The notes beneath the pieces are model-generated. The model saw nothing but the letters and a program-made list of their open reading frames with translations. It had not been told where the DNA came from and did not search any database. 64,000 nucleotides of DNA, taken from Antedon mediterranea (lineage: Eukaryota; Echinodermata; Crinoidea; Comatulida; Antedonidae). Shown piece by piece: positions 12,481-23,726 of this stretch. Position 1 is the stretch's first letter. Each line of letters opens with the position of its first letter. The stretch spans positions 9,615,001 to 9,679,000 of the forward strand of contig NC_092674.1 in assembly GCF_964355755.1 (NCBI RefSeq). Reading direction: 5' to 3'. The position numbers and the translations under genes were made by a program.

Positions 12481-13061
12481 TAAACATAATATATACTAAG
12501 CACGAACAAATATTAAACACAAAAGGCGTATACAACTTAAACACTGGTGTTTAGGACGTGCTTAGAAATGTGATTAGCAATAATGTTAACATTGCAATAC
12601 CCTATTCTAAAAAAGCTAAACACATTGAAATATTGTTGTACAAACGGTTGTGTTTAGAATCTAAACACATGAAATGTTTAGAAATGTGTTTATGTGTTTT
12701 AAAATTAAACACAATGCTAAACATGTTTAGGGTTGATACGTGTATTTTATGTTTAACAGCTAAACACTGTTTTTACAGTGTATATTACCATTTTTGTGTG
12801 TGTGTATTGCTTGTAATCTTTTCTTGTAAGTTTCTTGTATATTTGCTTGATTTTGACCAAATGAATAAAAACAGATTCGTTTGTACAGGTATAGTAGTAG
12901 CAAAGTAATCGGGAGACGTTACGTAACTAATCACTCAAGCATTCTTTACCATTGAGGGGGCGATTTTTAGGCTAGATTAGTGTTGATTTCGAGATGGAAC
13001 GTAACTGCCTGGGTACTATACTGTAGTTCAAATTGTATTCTGTACTGTACTTTCGCATAAA

Positions 13062-16000
13062 ATGGCGATGCTGTGCACCGAGAATTGGCTGTCTTCAAGC
13101 GCAAGCATTCAAACAATTGTTTTGATAATAATCGTGATTCTTTTAGCAGTATGGTTGTTGTCCTCCAAGTCAAATACTAATATGCCGCCAGGTCCCGATG
13201 GTTGGCCGATTATCGGATCGTTGCCACATATTGACAGCAATCCATGTGTGACGTTCGGAAAGTGGGCCTTGAAATACGGTGATATTTTCACAGTGCAGTT
13301 AGGCTGGAATAAAGTTGTAGTTTTGAACAGCGTTGATGCGGTAAATTGTACTCTTAAAAACCAAGGTGATAAGTTTAGCGATAGATCTATTCTACCTTTA
13401 GTAGAATTAGGTTTTTCAATACCAGGTAAGTCAACAATAGACTATTGAATATTATGTCAGCGAATAGGCATTCCTAAACGTACTAGCACTACCAGTCAAT
13501 TTTTTTAAAATTAGTAATTCAACATTACACCGTGATAATTCTCTTTTTGTTGTGTTACGTACGTCATCTCACTCATGGAGGTATTTCTCACTATTGTCCT
13601 ATTACATCATTTATTTAGTTTCGTATTTTAGAGAATTGTAGTATATGATGAGCACGTAGTCATATATAATGGGACATATTTCACCGGTCCGTGTAATAGC
13701 GAGGACCTTTTAAGATGAGCACTGTTTAGATTACAACTTTGGATATTTGCATTTACCGTATTAACCAACACTATAAAGTGAGATATTGCACTAATTATTT
13801 CACTTAAGCCAATACATATTTAATAATTTCGCTTACGTATGAATGGTGAATCAGGCCTACATTCAACTATCCATTCAATTTATGTTTTCATTGATGGTTA
13901 TACCTAGTACTTTTATCTCTATAAACCTAACCCACGGACTGGATTAGTTAACATCCTTTCAGGGTTGGATTATTGTTGATCTATTTCTTCCTAGAAATGA
14001 CCTTGTTGAAGTGACCAGAGTTTTTTTTAAACAAACTTTTTACTCCAATGCAGAACTTATATATCTTTTATATTGTGAGGGCGTGTGTATTACTGATCGT
14101 GAGATCGTGGTTCGAATCCAACCCTTGCGCATTGCTTGTACGCTTTACTTACATTTGCCTCTCTCCATCCAGTTGTATAAAATTTTGGGCTGTTACTACC
14201 TGCAGTATTATTATGGGAGTGTGTTTCCATATGTGTATGATCCAAAGAATGACCGGGGTAATAATGTTCAGCTCATTGAGAGCTTGCTTATGCACTATAT
14301 AAGAATGAATTATTATTTATTTTACAAGTTCTAAAGCATACAGAATCATCCTCATTCGGGTCATAGTACTGTAAACGTAACATGATCGAATACTAGCAAA
14401 AATAACAGGGAAAATTTACTGTTCGCTAAGATAGAGGACTTACAAAATTAATGAGGTGGTTTAAATATGCGCGATCATTTTGCAAAAGATTTTCTGAAAA
14501 GTAGGCCTAATCATTAAAAAAAAAATGAATTTCTGTAAATATAAAGCAATATGAACACGTGAAATGTTTCACTAAATTAATGGAAGGTTGTAGAAGTGTT
14601 TTTCCTTAACCGTAGACGTAAGCACATCTATATATATATATTGGTTGATTCTACTGAAAAATTTAAGAGTAACCAAACTGGCCGCATTTTCGGATAAGAC
14701 AATCAATTAATTGTCTAACCAAAAACGTCATTTATCTCATATACTGTAATATTTGTGGCAAACAGTACGTCGGAGAAACAAAAAACACTCTCCGTATGAG
14801 AATGACACAACATAGATCAGCTATCAAAACATTAAAGCTTGATCAACCTGTAGCCGAACATTTTAATTCAGCTGGTCACTCGATTGCAAATTTCAGAGTT
14901 ATTGCAATTATAGACCACGATGTCAAATGGAGCGACAAAACTCGCAAAGACAAAGAAAACCACTGGGAATTACTACTTAAAACCACAAAACCTTTTGGAC
15001 TTAACATTAGGAACATACTCCCAGATCGGTAAAATTATTCCATTGACTACCAAAATTTAAGTTTCAATATTAACCACCATTTAAGCTGTTTTTTAGTCTC
15101 ATTCCAAAATTGTTTATATCTCTACCAAGCTACCTTCTTTGTTTTCTACTCTTACTCCACCCTGGCTCCCTTTTGTTATATTTCTTTTATTCCTGTCCAC
15201 CCAGGCAGCACTTGTCAGCTTTATACTATGACTTTATCCAAATTCTTTCACTTGCACTGATGAAGGGCTAGTGTTGCCCGAAAGCTCTGCTAACTTTTCT
15301 GGCTGTTTACTTTATCGTTTTGATTTAGCTTTTCGCTTTTTATTTTTGTATCTCCATTGAGATCCAGCCACTGATACCCACAGCATTGTCATTTTTTTCA
15401 GTAATTTGCCTTTGGATTTATATATATATATATGTATATATATGTACAACTGAGGACTAGTGCTGTTCCGCCGTACCACGCCGAGAGTGTTAAAGAGTCG
15501 CTATCCAATCGAGTTCGAACAATACCATGAAAGCCCCAGTGGTCTAATGGTTAGGACATCTGCATATCAAGCAGGCGGTCCGAGTTCGAGTCTCGGTTGG
15601 GACGACTTTTTCTCATTCTCACAGATTTCCTCATCTTTATCGTTTCAAATTAATTAATTAAATTTCAGTATATCACCGGGCGGTTTAGAATTAATGTTCT
15701 TGATATGCAGATGTCCTAACCATTAGACCACTGGGGCTTTCATGGTATTGTTCAAACTCGATTGGATAGCGACTCTTTAACATTCTCGGCGTGGTACGGC
15801 GGAACAGCACTAGTCCTCAGTTGTACACACGCGCAACAGAGATCAAATTGATACGACCTCATCTTACAGTATTTTTATTCACGTGGCGGGATCTCCGAAG
15901 AGATACTTATATATATATAAACACAGTTGGCAAAGAACATTAATTCTTTCATGGTATTGTTCAAACTCGATTGGATAGCGACTCTTTAACATTATCGGCG

Positions 16001-19000
16001 TGGTACGGCGGAACAGCACTAGTCCTCAGTTGTTATTTTAATCGCATTTGTTTTTATGATAATTGTTTGGGGTATTTTAAAAATTGTTTTTTAACTTGCC
16101 AAAATAACGTTTTCAAAGTATATAGTACTTGCATTGTTTGTTATTTGCTATCGACATGAATGTTTGACCATTTTCTATTGATTTAAAAAAAAAAATCGAC
16201 ATATTGGTGACGTCACAAAGGCTTATTTAAATATCGAGTATCGTCGTACGGGCCGAAATAATAAATAGCACGCCTTCTGTTTCTCTCTTTATTTTGCCAA
16301 GTATTTCGCTCACTTTCTAATTTATTATTTTATTGTACATATCATGGCTAATTTAATTAATGAATAAGAAAAAAAAAATCAATATGCCGATAAATATTAA
16401 ACTTTAAAAATGCATGGATTTTTCTACAGGAAGCATTGCTTTTGAAAATGGGCCTACATGGAATGAGCGAAGACGCTGGCTGTTTGGTGTCATAAACCAG
16501 TTTTGTCTAGGAAAAAAGGATTTAGGAAACCGGGTAAATTTAGAAAATCGGATAAATATAGAAGCAGACTACTTGTGTCAAGAAATGGACAAACCTGATA
16601 CGTCTTTTAATCCGCGTCACTATATCAACAACGCGGTTTCAAATATCGTCTGCACTGCTTGCTTTGGTGATAGATTCGAATACACGGATCCACAATTTAA
16701 GGAGCTCATAAAAGGAACACGTTATTTATTCCAACATACTGGCGTTTCGTCTCCGGGAAACATCGTTCCTATACTGTACTACACTCCACTGTACAAAGAG
16801 TTTCGTGGTGTGGTGACGTCAATGAAAGACTTCATTAATGATATTATACGGAAGCATGCCGAAACCTTTGACTCTGGTGATATCCGTGACATCATTGACG
16901 CATATATTTTGGAATCTCAAAAGCATGGTAAAGATGATAATTCGTTTTCTCAAGACACGCTTTGGCGCGCTATTTTTGACTTGTTCAATGCTGGCACAGA
17001 TACAACTAGTTCAACTATCCTTTGGATTATTACATACCTCTTAAACTATCCACAGATTCAGAAAAAGGTAAGTGTTTTATGGCATAGTAGACAATCAATG
17101 AATCAACCAACATTTATCAATGCATGCCATTGGTAAATGGTAAGCAATACATATTAATATAATATAATCTTTAATAGTTACGAGTAATAGAAGATTGCAA
17201 GAAATTGTCACACAAAACCCATAAACGAACAAAATTGAAAGAAAGGAAACAAATAGATAAAGTATATAATAAACATGTGGTCATGAAATCGTTTTTGAAG
17301 TCATAAAATGATGATTTTTTAAATAGTTTTAACGAAATGTGAAGAGAAAAGAGATAAAGGCAATACTAGTATCGAATTGGTTCCAGAAACAAAGATCTTC
17401 ATCATCAGATGAAAGACAGTTTTTAGTCGCGTGGAAGCGACTCTATAGTTCACTATGTCGGTCGGTCGGTCTGTCTGTCTGTCGGTCTGTCTGTCGGTCT
17501 GTCTGTCGGTCTGTCTGTCTGTCTGTCGGTCCGGTATCACTATGCGTTTTATCGCTTTATGACCTTATCTTGATATCAGTTTAATCTAGCTAAGTCAATT
17601 TTTCACAGAATATTTCTTATGGCCAGGAATCGATGTGGTTATGTTTTCACGGTGCGCAATAAAAAATTACGCGGTCTACGCACGATTTAACGAAATCACG
17701 TTTGTAATCATATCTTAACAACCATGAATCACAATTAAATAAAATTTGGTACTCATAAATTTCAGGGCATAAATCATCATATGGCAATACAATTACGTGC
17801 GTAGCGCATGTAACGCATGCGTAAGCGCGCTTAAAATTTTCAAAATTTATTTTCGATGAAATAAGAGTACGTTTCAGGCAATTTTAAGCGTTTACAAAAT
17901 TGCCATGAGTGCGCAGATTTTTGCGCGCGCACTGCGCGTTAAATGTTATTGCGCACTCTTCTTGCCCGATTTCTGTTTTCTTGACTTACTTTTCAACTCG
18001 AAATTACGTTATACGAGCACGTCAAAAGTGACAGGCTACGCACGTGTAAATTAAAAAAATATAAATGTTTTTAAACATTTCAACATTTTTAAACATGTTC
18101 AGTAATTTCGGTCAGTATAGTTCACTATGTCGGTCGGTCCGTCTGTCTGTCGGTCTGTCGGTCTGTTTGTCTGTCGGTCCGGTATCACTATGCATTGTAG
18201 CACGCGACTTAATGGCTGTTGGCCTTGTTTTTTTAAATTTTACTTTATTTATTTTCAATTTTGTTTGTTAAAAAAGGTACAGCATGAAGTTGATGAGGTC
18301 CTAGGCCAAGAGAAGGCACCAAAATATAGTGATCGTCTTTCGATGCCATTCCTGGAGGCCACAATCATGGAAGTACAGCGACTTAGCAACGTTATACCAT
18401 TGTTTAACCGAGCTACTACAGAAAATGTTAACGTACATGGCTACAATATACCAGCAGAAACTCCGGTATTGGTGAATTTCTGGAACATTCATCTTCATCC
18501 AGACAATTGGGAACGACCTTTGAACTTTGAACCGGAGCGGTTTTTATCTGATGATCTTATGACCATTAAGAAACACGAAGCATTTATGCCTTTTGGAATT
18601 GGTAGGTATTCGTTATCCGCGCGAATCCGTGGAAACGCAAAATGTACTGTACATACGTAAACCATATGCGCGCAAAGTAAGATAATGTAGGATAGATGAA
18701 ACTAAATACAAAGGTCTGTTATTATCCATATTGTTCAACAACATGACAACGTTATCAAAATTAAATATGACGATAATATTTCGGGTAGATAATTGACTGA
18801 ACAAGAACATACTGTAGATTGTCTGAAAGCATAAGACGATACCACTCTCATTGCCTCTTCACATAGCCATTTCTTTTTTATTTTAGGTCGAAGGTCGTGC
18901 ATTGGTTATCTAATGGCAAAGATGGAAATATTTATTTTCACGGCAACCCTCATTCAACGGTTTACGTTCAAAGTACCAGATGGTGAACCTACCCCATCGG

Positions 19001-19068
19001 TTAAAGACTATGTCCCAGGTTTATCTCTGGTTCCTAAGCCATTCAAAATATTCGCAATTAAACGTTAA
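13062..19068 (+). CDS. cytochrome P450, CYP2-clan (P450 gene 1 of 4)
   Basis: Predicted heme-thiolate monooxygenase anchored in the ER membrane; substrate unknown. Coding exons: 13062-13425, 16430-17067, 18277-18601 and 18887-19068, with intron phases 1, 0, 1, for a 502-residue product, the usual P450 size. Visible elements: N-terminal membrane helix (about residues 18-34), proline hinge PPGP (42-45), I-helix AGTDTTS (309-315), K-helix ExxR (366-369), PERF (420-423), and heme loop FGIGRRSCIG with Cys447 as the iron ligand. The start is the first in-frame ATG, directly ahead of the anchor. The exon-3 acceptor has a poor pyrimidine tract; its position rests on the paralogues. This is the most divergent of the four genes. 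Intron 1 (3 kb) carries a SINE, a Penelope fragment and a foldback repeat; intron 2 carries a GGTC-repeat element. The family-level call is firm; the subfamily is not resolvable by eye. Confidence 0.93.
14055..14335 (+). mobile_element. tRNA-derived SINE
   Basis: A perfect Pol III B-box (GGTTCGAATCC, 14109-14119) lies near the start. The body carries motifs I recognise from animal tRNA-derived SINEs, including CTCTCCATCCAG, GATCCAAAGAATGACC and TAATAATGTTCAGC, then GAGAGCTTGC and a short ATT-rich tail near 14330. The A-box is weak, so the head is partly decayed. It lies in intron 1 of P450 gene 1. Boundaries are approximate. Confidence 0.65.
14640..15340 (+). mobile_element. Penelope-like retroelement fragment (GIY-YIG end) with downstream ribozyme region
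   Basis: An open frame from 14709 to 15032 encodes a GIY-YIG nuclease domain. The start reads KNVIYLIYCNICGKQYVGET, with the paired tyrosines and the glycine of the motif, then an arginine (LRMRMTQHR), a histidine (AEHFNSAGHS) and a late glutamate region (KENHWELLL). This arrangement is typical of the C-terminal endonuclease of Penelope-like elements. No reverse transcriptase remains upstream. About 220 bases after the stop is a hammerhead-type core, which Penelope-like elements are known to carry in their repeated ends. It is a dead fragment in a P450 intron. Confidence 0.85.
15257..15283 (+). ncRNA. hammerhead ribozyme core of a Penelope-like element
   Basis: CTGATGA (15257-15263) is followed by a stem II candidate GGGC-TAGTGTT-GCCC (15265-15279) and GAAA (15280-15283). 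The two conserved core boxes are intact and correctly spaced by a perfect 4-bp stem. I could not establish stems I and III, so the cleavage site is not assigned. Activity is inferred only from the core and the Penelope context. Confidence 0.6.
15443..16033. repeat. foldback repeat with tRNA-like arms, three copies of one unit
   Basis: A unit of about 127 bases occurs forward at 15443-15570 and inverted at 15700-15826. A shorter inverted copy lies at 15946-16033. The forward and inverted copies differ at only a few positions and could form a long stem with a ~130-base loop. The outer part contains CCGCCGTACCACGCCGAGA; the inner part is the 5' half of a tRNA-like sequence. It lies in intron 1 of P450 gene 1. 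Confidence 0.9.
15533..15604 (+). tRNA. tRNA-like sequence (pseudo-tRNA or SINE head), anticodon loop ATATCAA
   Basis: The 72 bases fold as a cloverleaf. The acceptor GCCCCAG/TTGGGAC has one mismatch (C34 with A602 by last digits). The D stem is GTCT/GGAC, the anticodon stem TCTGC/GCAGG, and the T stem CCGAG/CTCGG is perfect with a TTCGAGT loop. The body resembles tRNA-Glu (GTGGTCTAATGGTTAGGA), but the anticodon reads ATC, which is not a normal eukaryotic tRNA anticodon. With a partial inverted copy next door, it is more likely a repeat head or pseudogene than a working tRNA. A T run follows at 15607. Confidence 0.55.
17425..18225 (+). repeat. GGTC-microsatellite repeat element, copy A
   Basis: It starts with TTTTTAGTCGCGTGG, then GCGACTCTATAGTTCACTATGTCGG and a (GGTC/GTCT)n run (17456-17531). 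A core rich in GCGC motifs (17590-18060) follows, then a second ACTATGTCGG plus (GGTC)n block (18121-18180) and the end CACGCGACTTAATGGCTGTT. Related copies lie at 24440, 35373, 36730 (inverted), 39415 (inverted) and 51075. The ends carry AGTCGC and GCGACT in opposite orientation, which suggests a non-autonomous mobile repeat. It occupies intron 2 of P450 gene 1. Confidence 0.75.
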
Positions 19069-19100
19069 TTGTAAATGTTAATACAGTAGATAAGATAGGA

Positions 19101-19185
19101 TTCAAAGTACCAAACGGTGAATTTACTACATCGGTAGGGTAACCCACTTATTCATTCAAAATATTATAGTTACTAAACGCTAATT
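19101..19185 (+). pseudogene. decayed tandem copy of the end of P450 exon 4
   Basis: Immediately after the stop of P450 gene 1 is a degraded repeat of its last coding stretch. TTCAAAGTACCA, then GGTGAA, CATCGGT, ATTCATTCAAAATATT and AAACG match exon 4 in order, with small deletions and no open frame. It most resembles gene 1 rather than genes 2-4, so it probably arose by local duplication within the gene 1 3' end. It would lie in the 3' UTR. Confidence 0.75.
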
Positions 19186-20446
19186 ATAACATTTAAGATA
19201 ATAATATAGGTTTATATAGTTTTGCTTAGGTTTATTTTCTTTCTTACTCTACTTACTTCATGGTTGTTCTTACTTAATTGAATTTTAGATTTATCAGGTA
19301 ATTATATTCAAACTTAAGTGTGTTACATAAAATATGACTTACGTTACTTATTATTGTTACATATTGCGTATATTACAGTATTAAATTATTGCTGACGTTT
19401 TTTTTATGTTAGCTTGATTTAAGTTATTTTGATTCCTTCTTTTAAATAACTAGCAAACTGCGTTATGTTATTGTTTAAATCCTTAAAGTAGACTAAGATT
19501 GCCTTTCCATTGTTCGTATTAAATCAACACTGTCGCCCTACGAAGAGATCATTATTTTAAAAGGCGATTTGCTGATGCGTGTCGCTTCACATGTGAATCG
19601 CCCAGTGTGCACCGGTTTAATGCTTTCTAAATATTTCTTCTGTGTAGGCTACAATTCCAAATGTATAACTCCGCAATGTAGACTTATAAAGAGTACTATT
19701 GTTCTCATTATCCAACAATGTCGATTAATATGGTAAACAAAGCCCATGACATTCTTGATAAATTCTGCAAATCATATCTTAAGAAAGCATGGGCCTTTAG
19801 ACAACGTATAAAGTTTAACATTATCGAATGATTTTTATATTTTATATTGTATGTAATTTGGTTTAGTTAATTCTGTTTACAGTCATCAAATAATTCACCA
19901 CAGCTGAAATAATTTAATCTATGCTTTCCTGTTTATTGATGTCCCTAATTTGGGTTCCTATAATTGTTCCTTATTATTTTTGCTGGTAGACACTCAGTGT
20001 ATCAAGAGTGTGTATATATTAACATAGTTTCTAAGTACTGTATATTCCTTTGTTCATATACTAATTTATATGCTAATTTAGTGTTCAAGCTAATGTATGT
20101 GGGTTGCATTTAATTGGTATTAGTATTACAGTTTATTTTTTATTTGGTTTTATCAAAGAATATAAATAGGTAAAGAATCAACAGTACGCGCTGTTATACA
20201 TAGAAGGATAGGAAACGCGGACGCTTATTCATGGACGCGTAAGAATCCAGCAGCCGAACGACGGCGGGCTCTAGTCTAGATATGGTTCCCGTCTAATCCC
20301 ACGTTTCGATGGATCGTGATGATCTGATGTGTTCTCGCGTCTGTGCTCTACTAATTTTAATATTATTAATATTTTGATAATCATTTTGATAAATAATCAT
20401 CGTTTTCATTTTTATAGATATTTACAATAAAAGTTTTACCTTACCC
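19186..20446. other. noncoding spacer between P450 genes 1 and 2
   Basis: AT-rich sequence with no exon I can support. No clear AATAAA lies close to the gene 1 stop; the first good match is CAATAAAAG near 20425. A slightly GC-richer stretch at 20190-20340 has no recognisable domain. Confidence 0.5.
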
Positions 20447-20503
20447 ACGCCTGAAGGTGGCGCACTTCTTCTAGCGAAAAAGAAAGGCGCCACCTTCAGG
20501 CGT
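20447..20503. repeat. 17-bp perfect hairpin, 23-base loop
   Basis: ACGCCTGAAGGTGGCGC (20447-20463) and its exact reverse complement (20487-20503) flank a purine/pyrimidine-rich loop. It lies about 430 bases upstream of the gene 2 ATG. No T run follows it, so it is not a bacterial-type terminator. It may be a small MITE or a regulatory foldback. Confidence 0.85.
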
Positions 20504-20930
20504 AGGCAAATAGTAACCCGGATGTGGTTTACACCGCCAACGGAACTGTTGTATCTTCTCCTTTTATTATCTTTGGTTTTATCGAACTTCCGTTTTATCT
20601 GAGTATTATCTGTTTTAATCTAGTCTATCTTTCGTTTCGTTTCGTTTATATTTTTTTATTGTATGTTTAATTGTTTTAAGGATGCACCATTATTATGTGT
20701 GCCGCTGTTCAAAAAGCGTTTTCCAAATAAATTATTATTACTACACTATTTACAAAAGTATAACTTCCTTCTTAGTGGAGGTAATAATACTACAGTACTG
20801 GGTGGGTGATTGTTTAATTTTGGCCGTGACACGATCCCCGGAAAACCATTTAGGTTCGTTCATGCGTATTATTCAAATCCTATTGAATTTCAAAGATTTG
20901 GTTTGGTACACAACGCATAGCAAAATCAAG

Positions 20931-23646
20931 ATGGCTTTGATTTATGACAATTTGTTGTCTTTAATTAGCATCCAAAATGTTGTGTTACTTGTATTCGTAA
21001 TCCTATTGGCATTATGGTTATTGAAGTCTAATAATAATTTACCACCTGGTCCTCGTGGCTGGCCGATTATAGGATCTATACCTTACATGTTCGGAGAACC
21101 ACACGAGACATTCGAGGAGTGGACAAGAATATATGGTGATATCTTCACAGTCAAATTGGGCCGGGAAACAGTAGTCATTTTAAATGGTTCTGATGTTGTG
21201 AAACAGGCCCTTAAAGACCAAGGAGAACGGTTCATAGACAGAAAAATTATACCAATAGTAGAATTTGGTTATACGATAAAAGGTAGGTGAGAATTTGTAT
21301 GGCCCAGGATTATGGACTCGCACAAAAAGGAATTCCGCGAATATAGATCTGAATAACCACCACGCTTGAAATGGTAGGAATTTTTTTGGGTATAATTAAT
21401 CAAGTTCGTACAGCAGGCCTGATCAGTTCCCACTTATTGAATATCTAACAGAGTGTGGCTATTTTGGGAGTGATCTGGTGGTATTACATATTGTCATTCT
21501 ATAGTTTGATTATAATCCCTATTGCCTTCTATTCATCCTTAGGGGGTATTGCTTTTCGAAATGGACATCCCTGGCTTGAACTTCGACGCTGGTCATCTAG
21601 CTTCCTCCGTGACTATTGCCACGGCAAGAAAGGTTTGCTTGGAAGACAGTTGAACTTAGAGAGCCAGTTGACTATAGAAGCAGAACACTTGTGTCAAGAA
21701 TTTGGTAAACGCGAAAAGCCCTTTAATCCATTTCATTGCATAAATAATGCCGTATCGAATATTATTAGTATCATTTGCTTTGGCGATAGATTTGAGTACA
21801 ACGATCCAAAATATAAGGAACTGTTAGAAGGCTTGGGGTACTTGTTTGACTGTACTGGATTCGTATCCGCACTAAATGCATTTCCCATATTATACTATAC
21901 TCCAGTGTACAAACAATTTCGTAAAACCTTGCTACATACAAAATCATTTCTAAATGATATTATAAAACGACATGAAGAAACATTCGATTCTGAAGATATT
22001 CGGGACATCATCGACGCGTATCTGCTAGAACTCCAGAAAGATGACGTTGATACCAGTGTGTTTTCCAAAGACGTACTATGGCGAACAATTCTTGATTTGT
22101 TTGTTGCTGGAACAGATACTGTTACTTCTACACTTGCGTTTACTATCGCGTTCTTAGTCAACTATCCAGAGGTACAGAAAAAGGTAGGCGTCTTGTCGTT
22201 TATACTAGGAGTAATTTAATTTATAAATGTGTTCTGTGAGTACCGATATATAGGTTACTATCAATCAAACTTGATTTGCCTTGTTTTCGTTTGTTTTGTC
22301 TTTTGTGAGATTCACTCACTTTTATTTCATTCTTTACAATTGTTACAATAATCTATATCAATTTTGTTTCAGTAGAAAACTATCTCTGCAGCTTAAATGT
22401 TTTTTTTGTTTTTCTTATTTTTAGTATTTTACATACATTTGCCTTGTTTACACTAAAATGATCATCCTAACTCTCTGAAAAAAGTACATTGGGTATATTT
22501 TCTTAATACTATATCTGTAAAGGCCTACTTAACTAGAAAATATGTGTTAATGAAATAAACATTATTTCTCTATTATAATGGCCTGTACTGTAATTTCATA
22601 TTTTCAATGTAGCTACAAAAGGAAGTGGATGAAGTAATTGGCCAGAAGAAACCAAAATGGAGCGATCGTCATTCGATGCCATACTTGGAAGCCACAATAA
22701 TGGAGATACAACGGCTGGGTAACGTTGTCCCGTTTTTCGGACGGCGTACATCTGATTGTGTTAAAATAAATGGATACGAAATTCCAGCGGATACCACCGT
22801 ATTGGTAAACTTATTTAGCGTACATCGTCATTCAGATAAATGGGCAAGACCTTTGAACTTTGAACCGGATCGATTCTTAGATGATTTAAAGAACATTCAG
22901 AAGCAAGAGGCACTTCTACCTTTTGGAATAGGTAGGTTAGACCTAATACTTCCTCCATTGTAGACTAACATATTAGTTAAAAGTAGTTAAAAGTGGTCCA
23001 AACTGGTCCACAAAATCCACATTTTCAAAAACTAAGACTAAACTGTCTTTCTGCGTTGCACCATCTCGTTTCAAATTTTAGTATACAAGACGATTATAAA
23101 TTATAAATGACGATCTGAAATGTTTGATGATTTTACATGTTTGGCTTATTTAAAGAATCCGATGAGGTAGACTCATCTTTTCCCATTATACTGGATACCG
23201 TCATATTTCATACCATAGTGGAACAAAAAGCATGGGGAAATGAATTCATCAATGGTTGCCCAGGAAGTTGTTAAATTAACAACTCCCTGGGTTGACTTCA
23301 GCCAATCATTGGGACTTGAATTATTACTTAAATAATTATGTTTTTATTGTAATACAAATCAAATTTCGATCATTGGATATTTTACGTATTAATAATTCGT
23401 AATACAGGTATTAACTTTTATGGACAATTAAACAATTATTAAATTTGTCTTATAATTCTTTCAGGTCGTCGGTTGTGTATTGGTGAACTGATGGCGAAAA
23501 TGGAACTGTTCCTTTTTACGGCAAACCTGATACAACGATTTCAATTCAAGGTACCGGAAGGAAGATGTGCTCCATCGGTACACGACTGTCTGTCTGGTAT
23601 AACACGACGTCCTAAACCCTTTGAAATATGCGCCATTAAACGTTAA
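20931..23646 (+). CDS. cytochrome P450, CYP2-clan (P450 gene 2 of 4)
   Basis: Predicted ER-anchored monooxygenase. Coding exons: 20931-21282, 21543-22183, 22613-22931 and 23465-23646, with intron phases 1, 0, 1, for 497 residues. The membrane anchor is about residues 17-31, the hinge PPGPRGWP starts at 38, the I-helix AGTDTVT is 306-312, ExxR (EIQR) is 362-365 and the heme loop is FGIGRRLCIG with Cys442. The frame is open upstream of the ATG, but MALIYD is chosen because genes 3 and 4 start the same way, just ahead of the anchor. Exon 2 and the first 56 bases of intron 2 are almost identical to gene 3, pointing to recent duplication or conversion. No TATAAAAG box like that of genes 3 and 4 was found. 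A possible AATAAA lies at 23721. Confidence 0.94.
23261..23289. mobile_element. 29-bp palindromic CAGGGA-type insertion in P450 gene 2 intron 3
   Basis: The sequence begins CAGGAAGTTGTTAA and ends TTAACAACTCCCTG, a near-perfect palindrome. Flanks: GGTTGCC (23254-23260) and GGTTGAC (23290-23296), a 7-bp direct repeat with one mismatch. It belongs with the insertions at 28373 and 37621. Confidence 0.65.
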
Positions 23647-23720
23647 GCAAATTTCTGATATTATGTATGTATGATATTGAGTTTAGGATTCCTTTGGCTG
23701 CCGGTATTTTTATGGAATTG

Positions 23721-23726
23721 AATAAA
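23721..23726 (+). terminator. candidate poly(A) signal of P450 gene 2
   Basis: AATAAA, followed directly by another AATAAA-like run, 75 bases after the gene 2 stop codon. No transcript evidence is available here. Confidence 0.6.

Larger units (their letters stand above)
5729..12780. mobile_element. ~7-kb DNA transposon-like element, CACTG termini, subterminal repeat arrays
   Basis: Termini: CACTGTAAAAAC at 5729-5740 and its perfect inverse GTTTTTACAGTG at 12769-12780, both flanked by TA (5727-5728 and 12781-12782). Inside each end lie arrays rich in TGTTTAG (left, 5740-6300) or its complement CTAAACA (right, 11160-12770), so the arrays are themselves inverted. Many short subterminal repeats plus a CACT-type terminus are typical of CACTA/EnSpm (CMC) elements. 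The two-base TA duplication is at the low end for that group. I see no transposase, so this is probably a non-autonomous or decayed copy. It could also be two related elements framing the satellite. Confidence 0.6.

Noticed and set aside
14011-14334. 107-codon open frame in P450 gene 1 intron 1
   Set aside because: It is a read-through of a tRNA-derived SINE.
20447-20503. Rho-independent terminator
   Set aside because: The host is eukaryotic and no T run follows the hairpin.
22625-22963. P450 exon read as a separate 112-residue gene
   Set aside because: It starts with a mid-exon methionine and is exon 3 of P450 gene 2; the same applies to the other P450 and sulfatase exon-sized frames.
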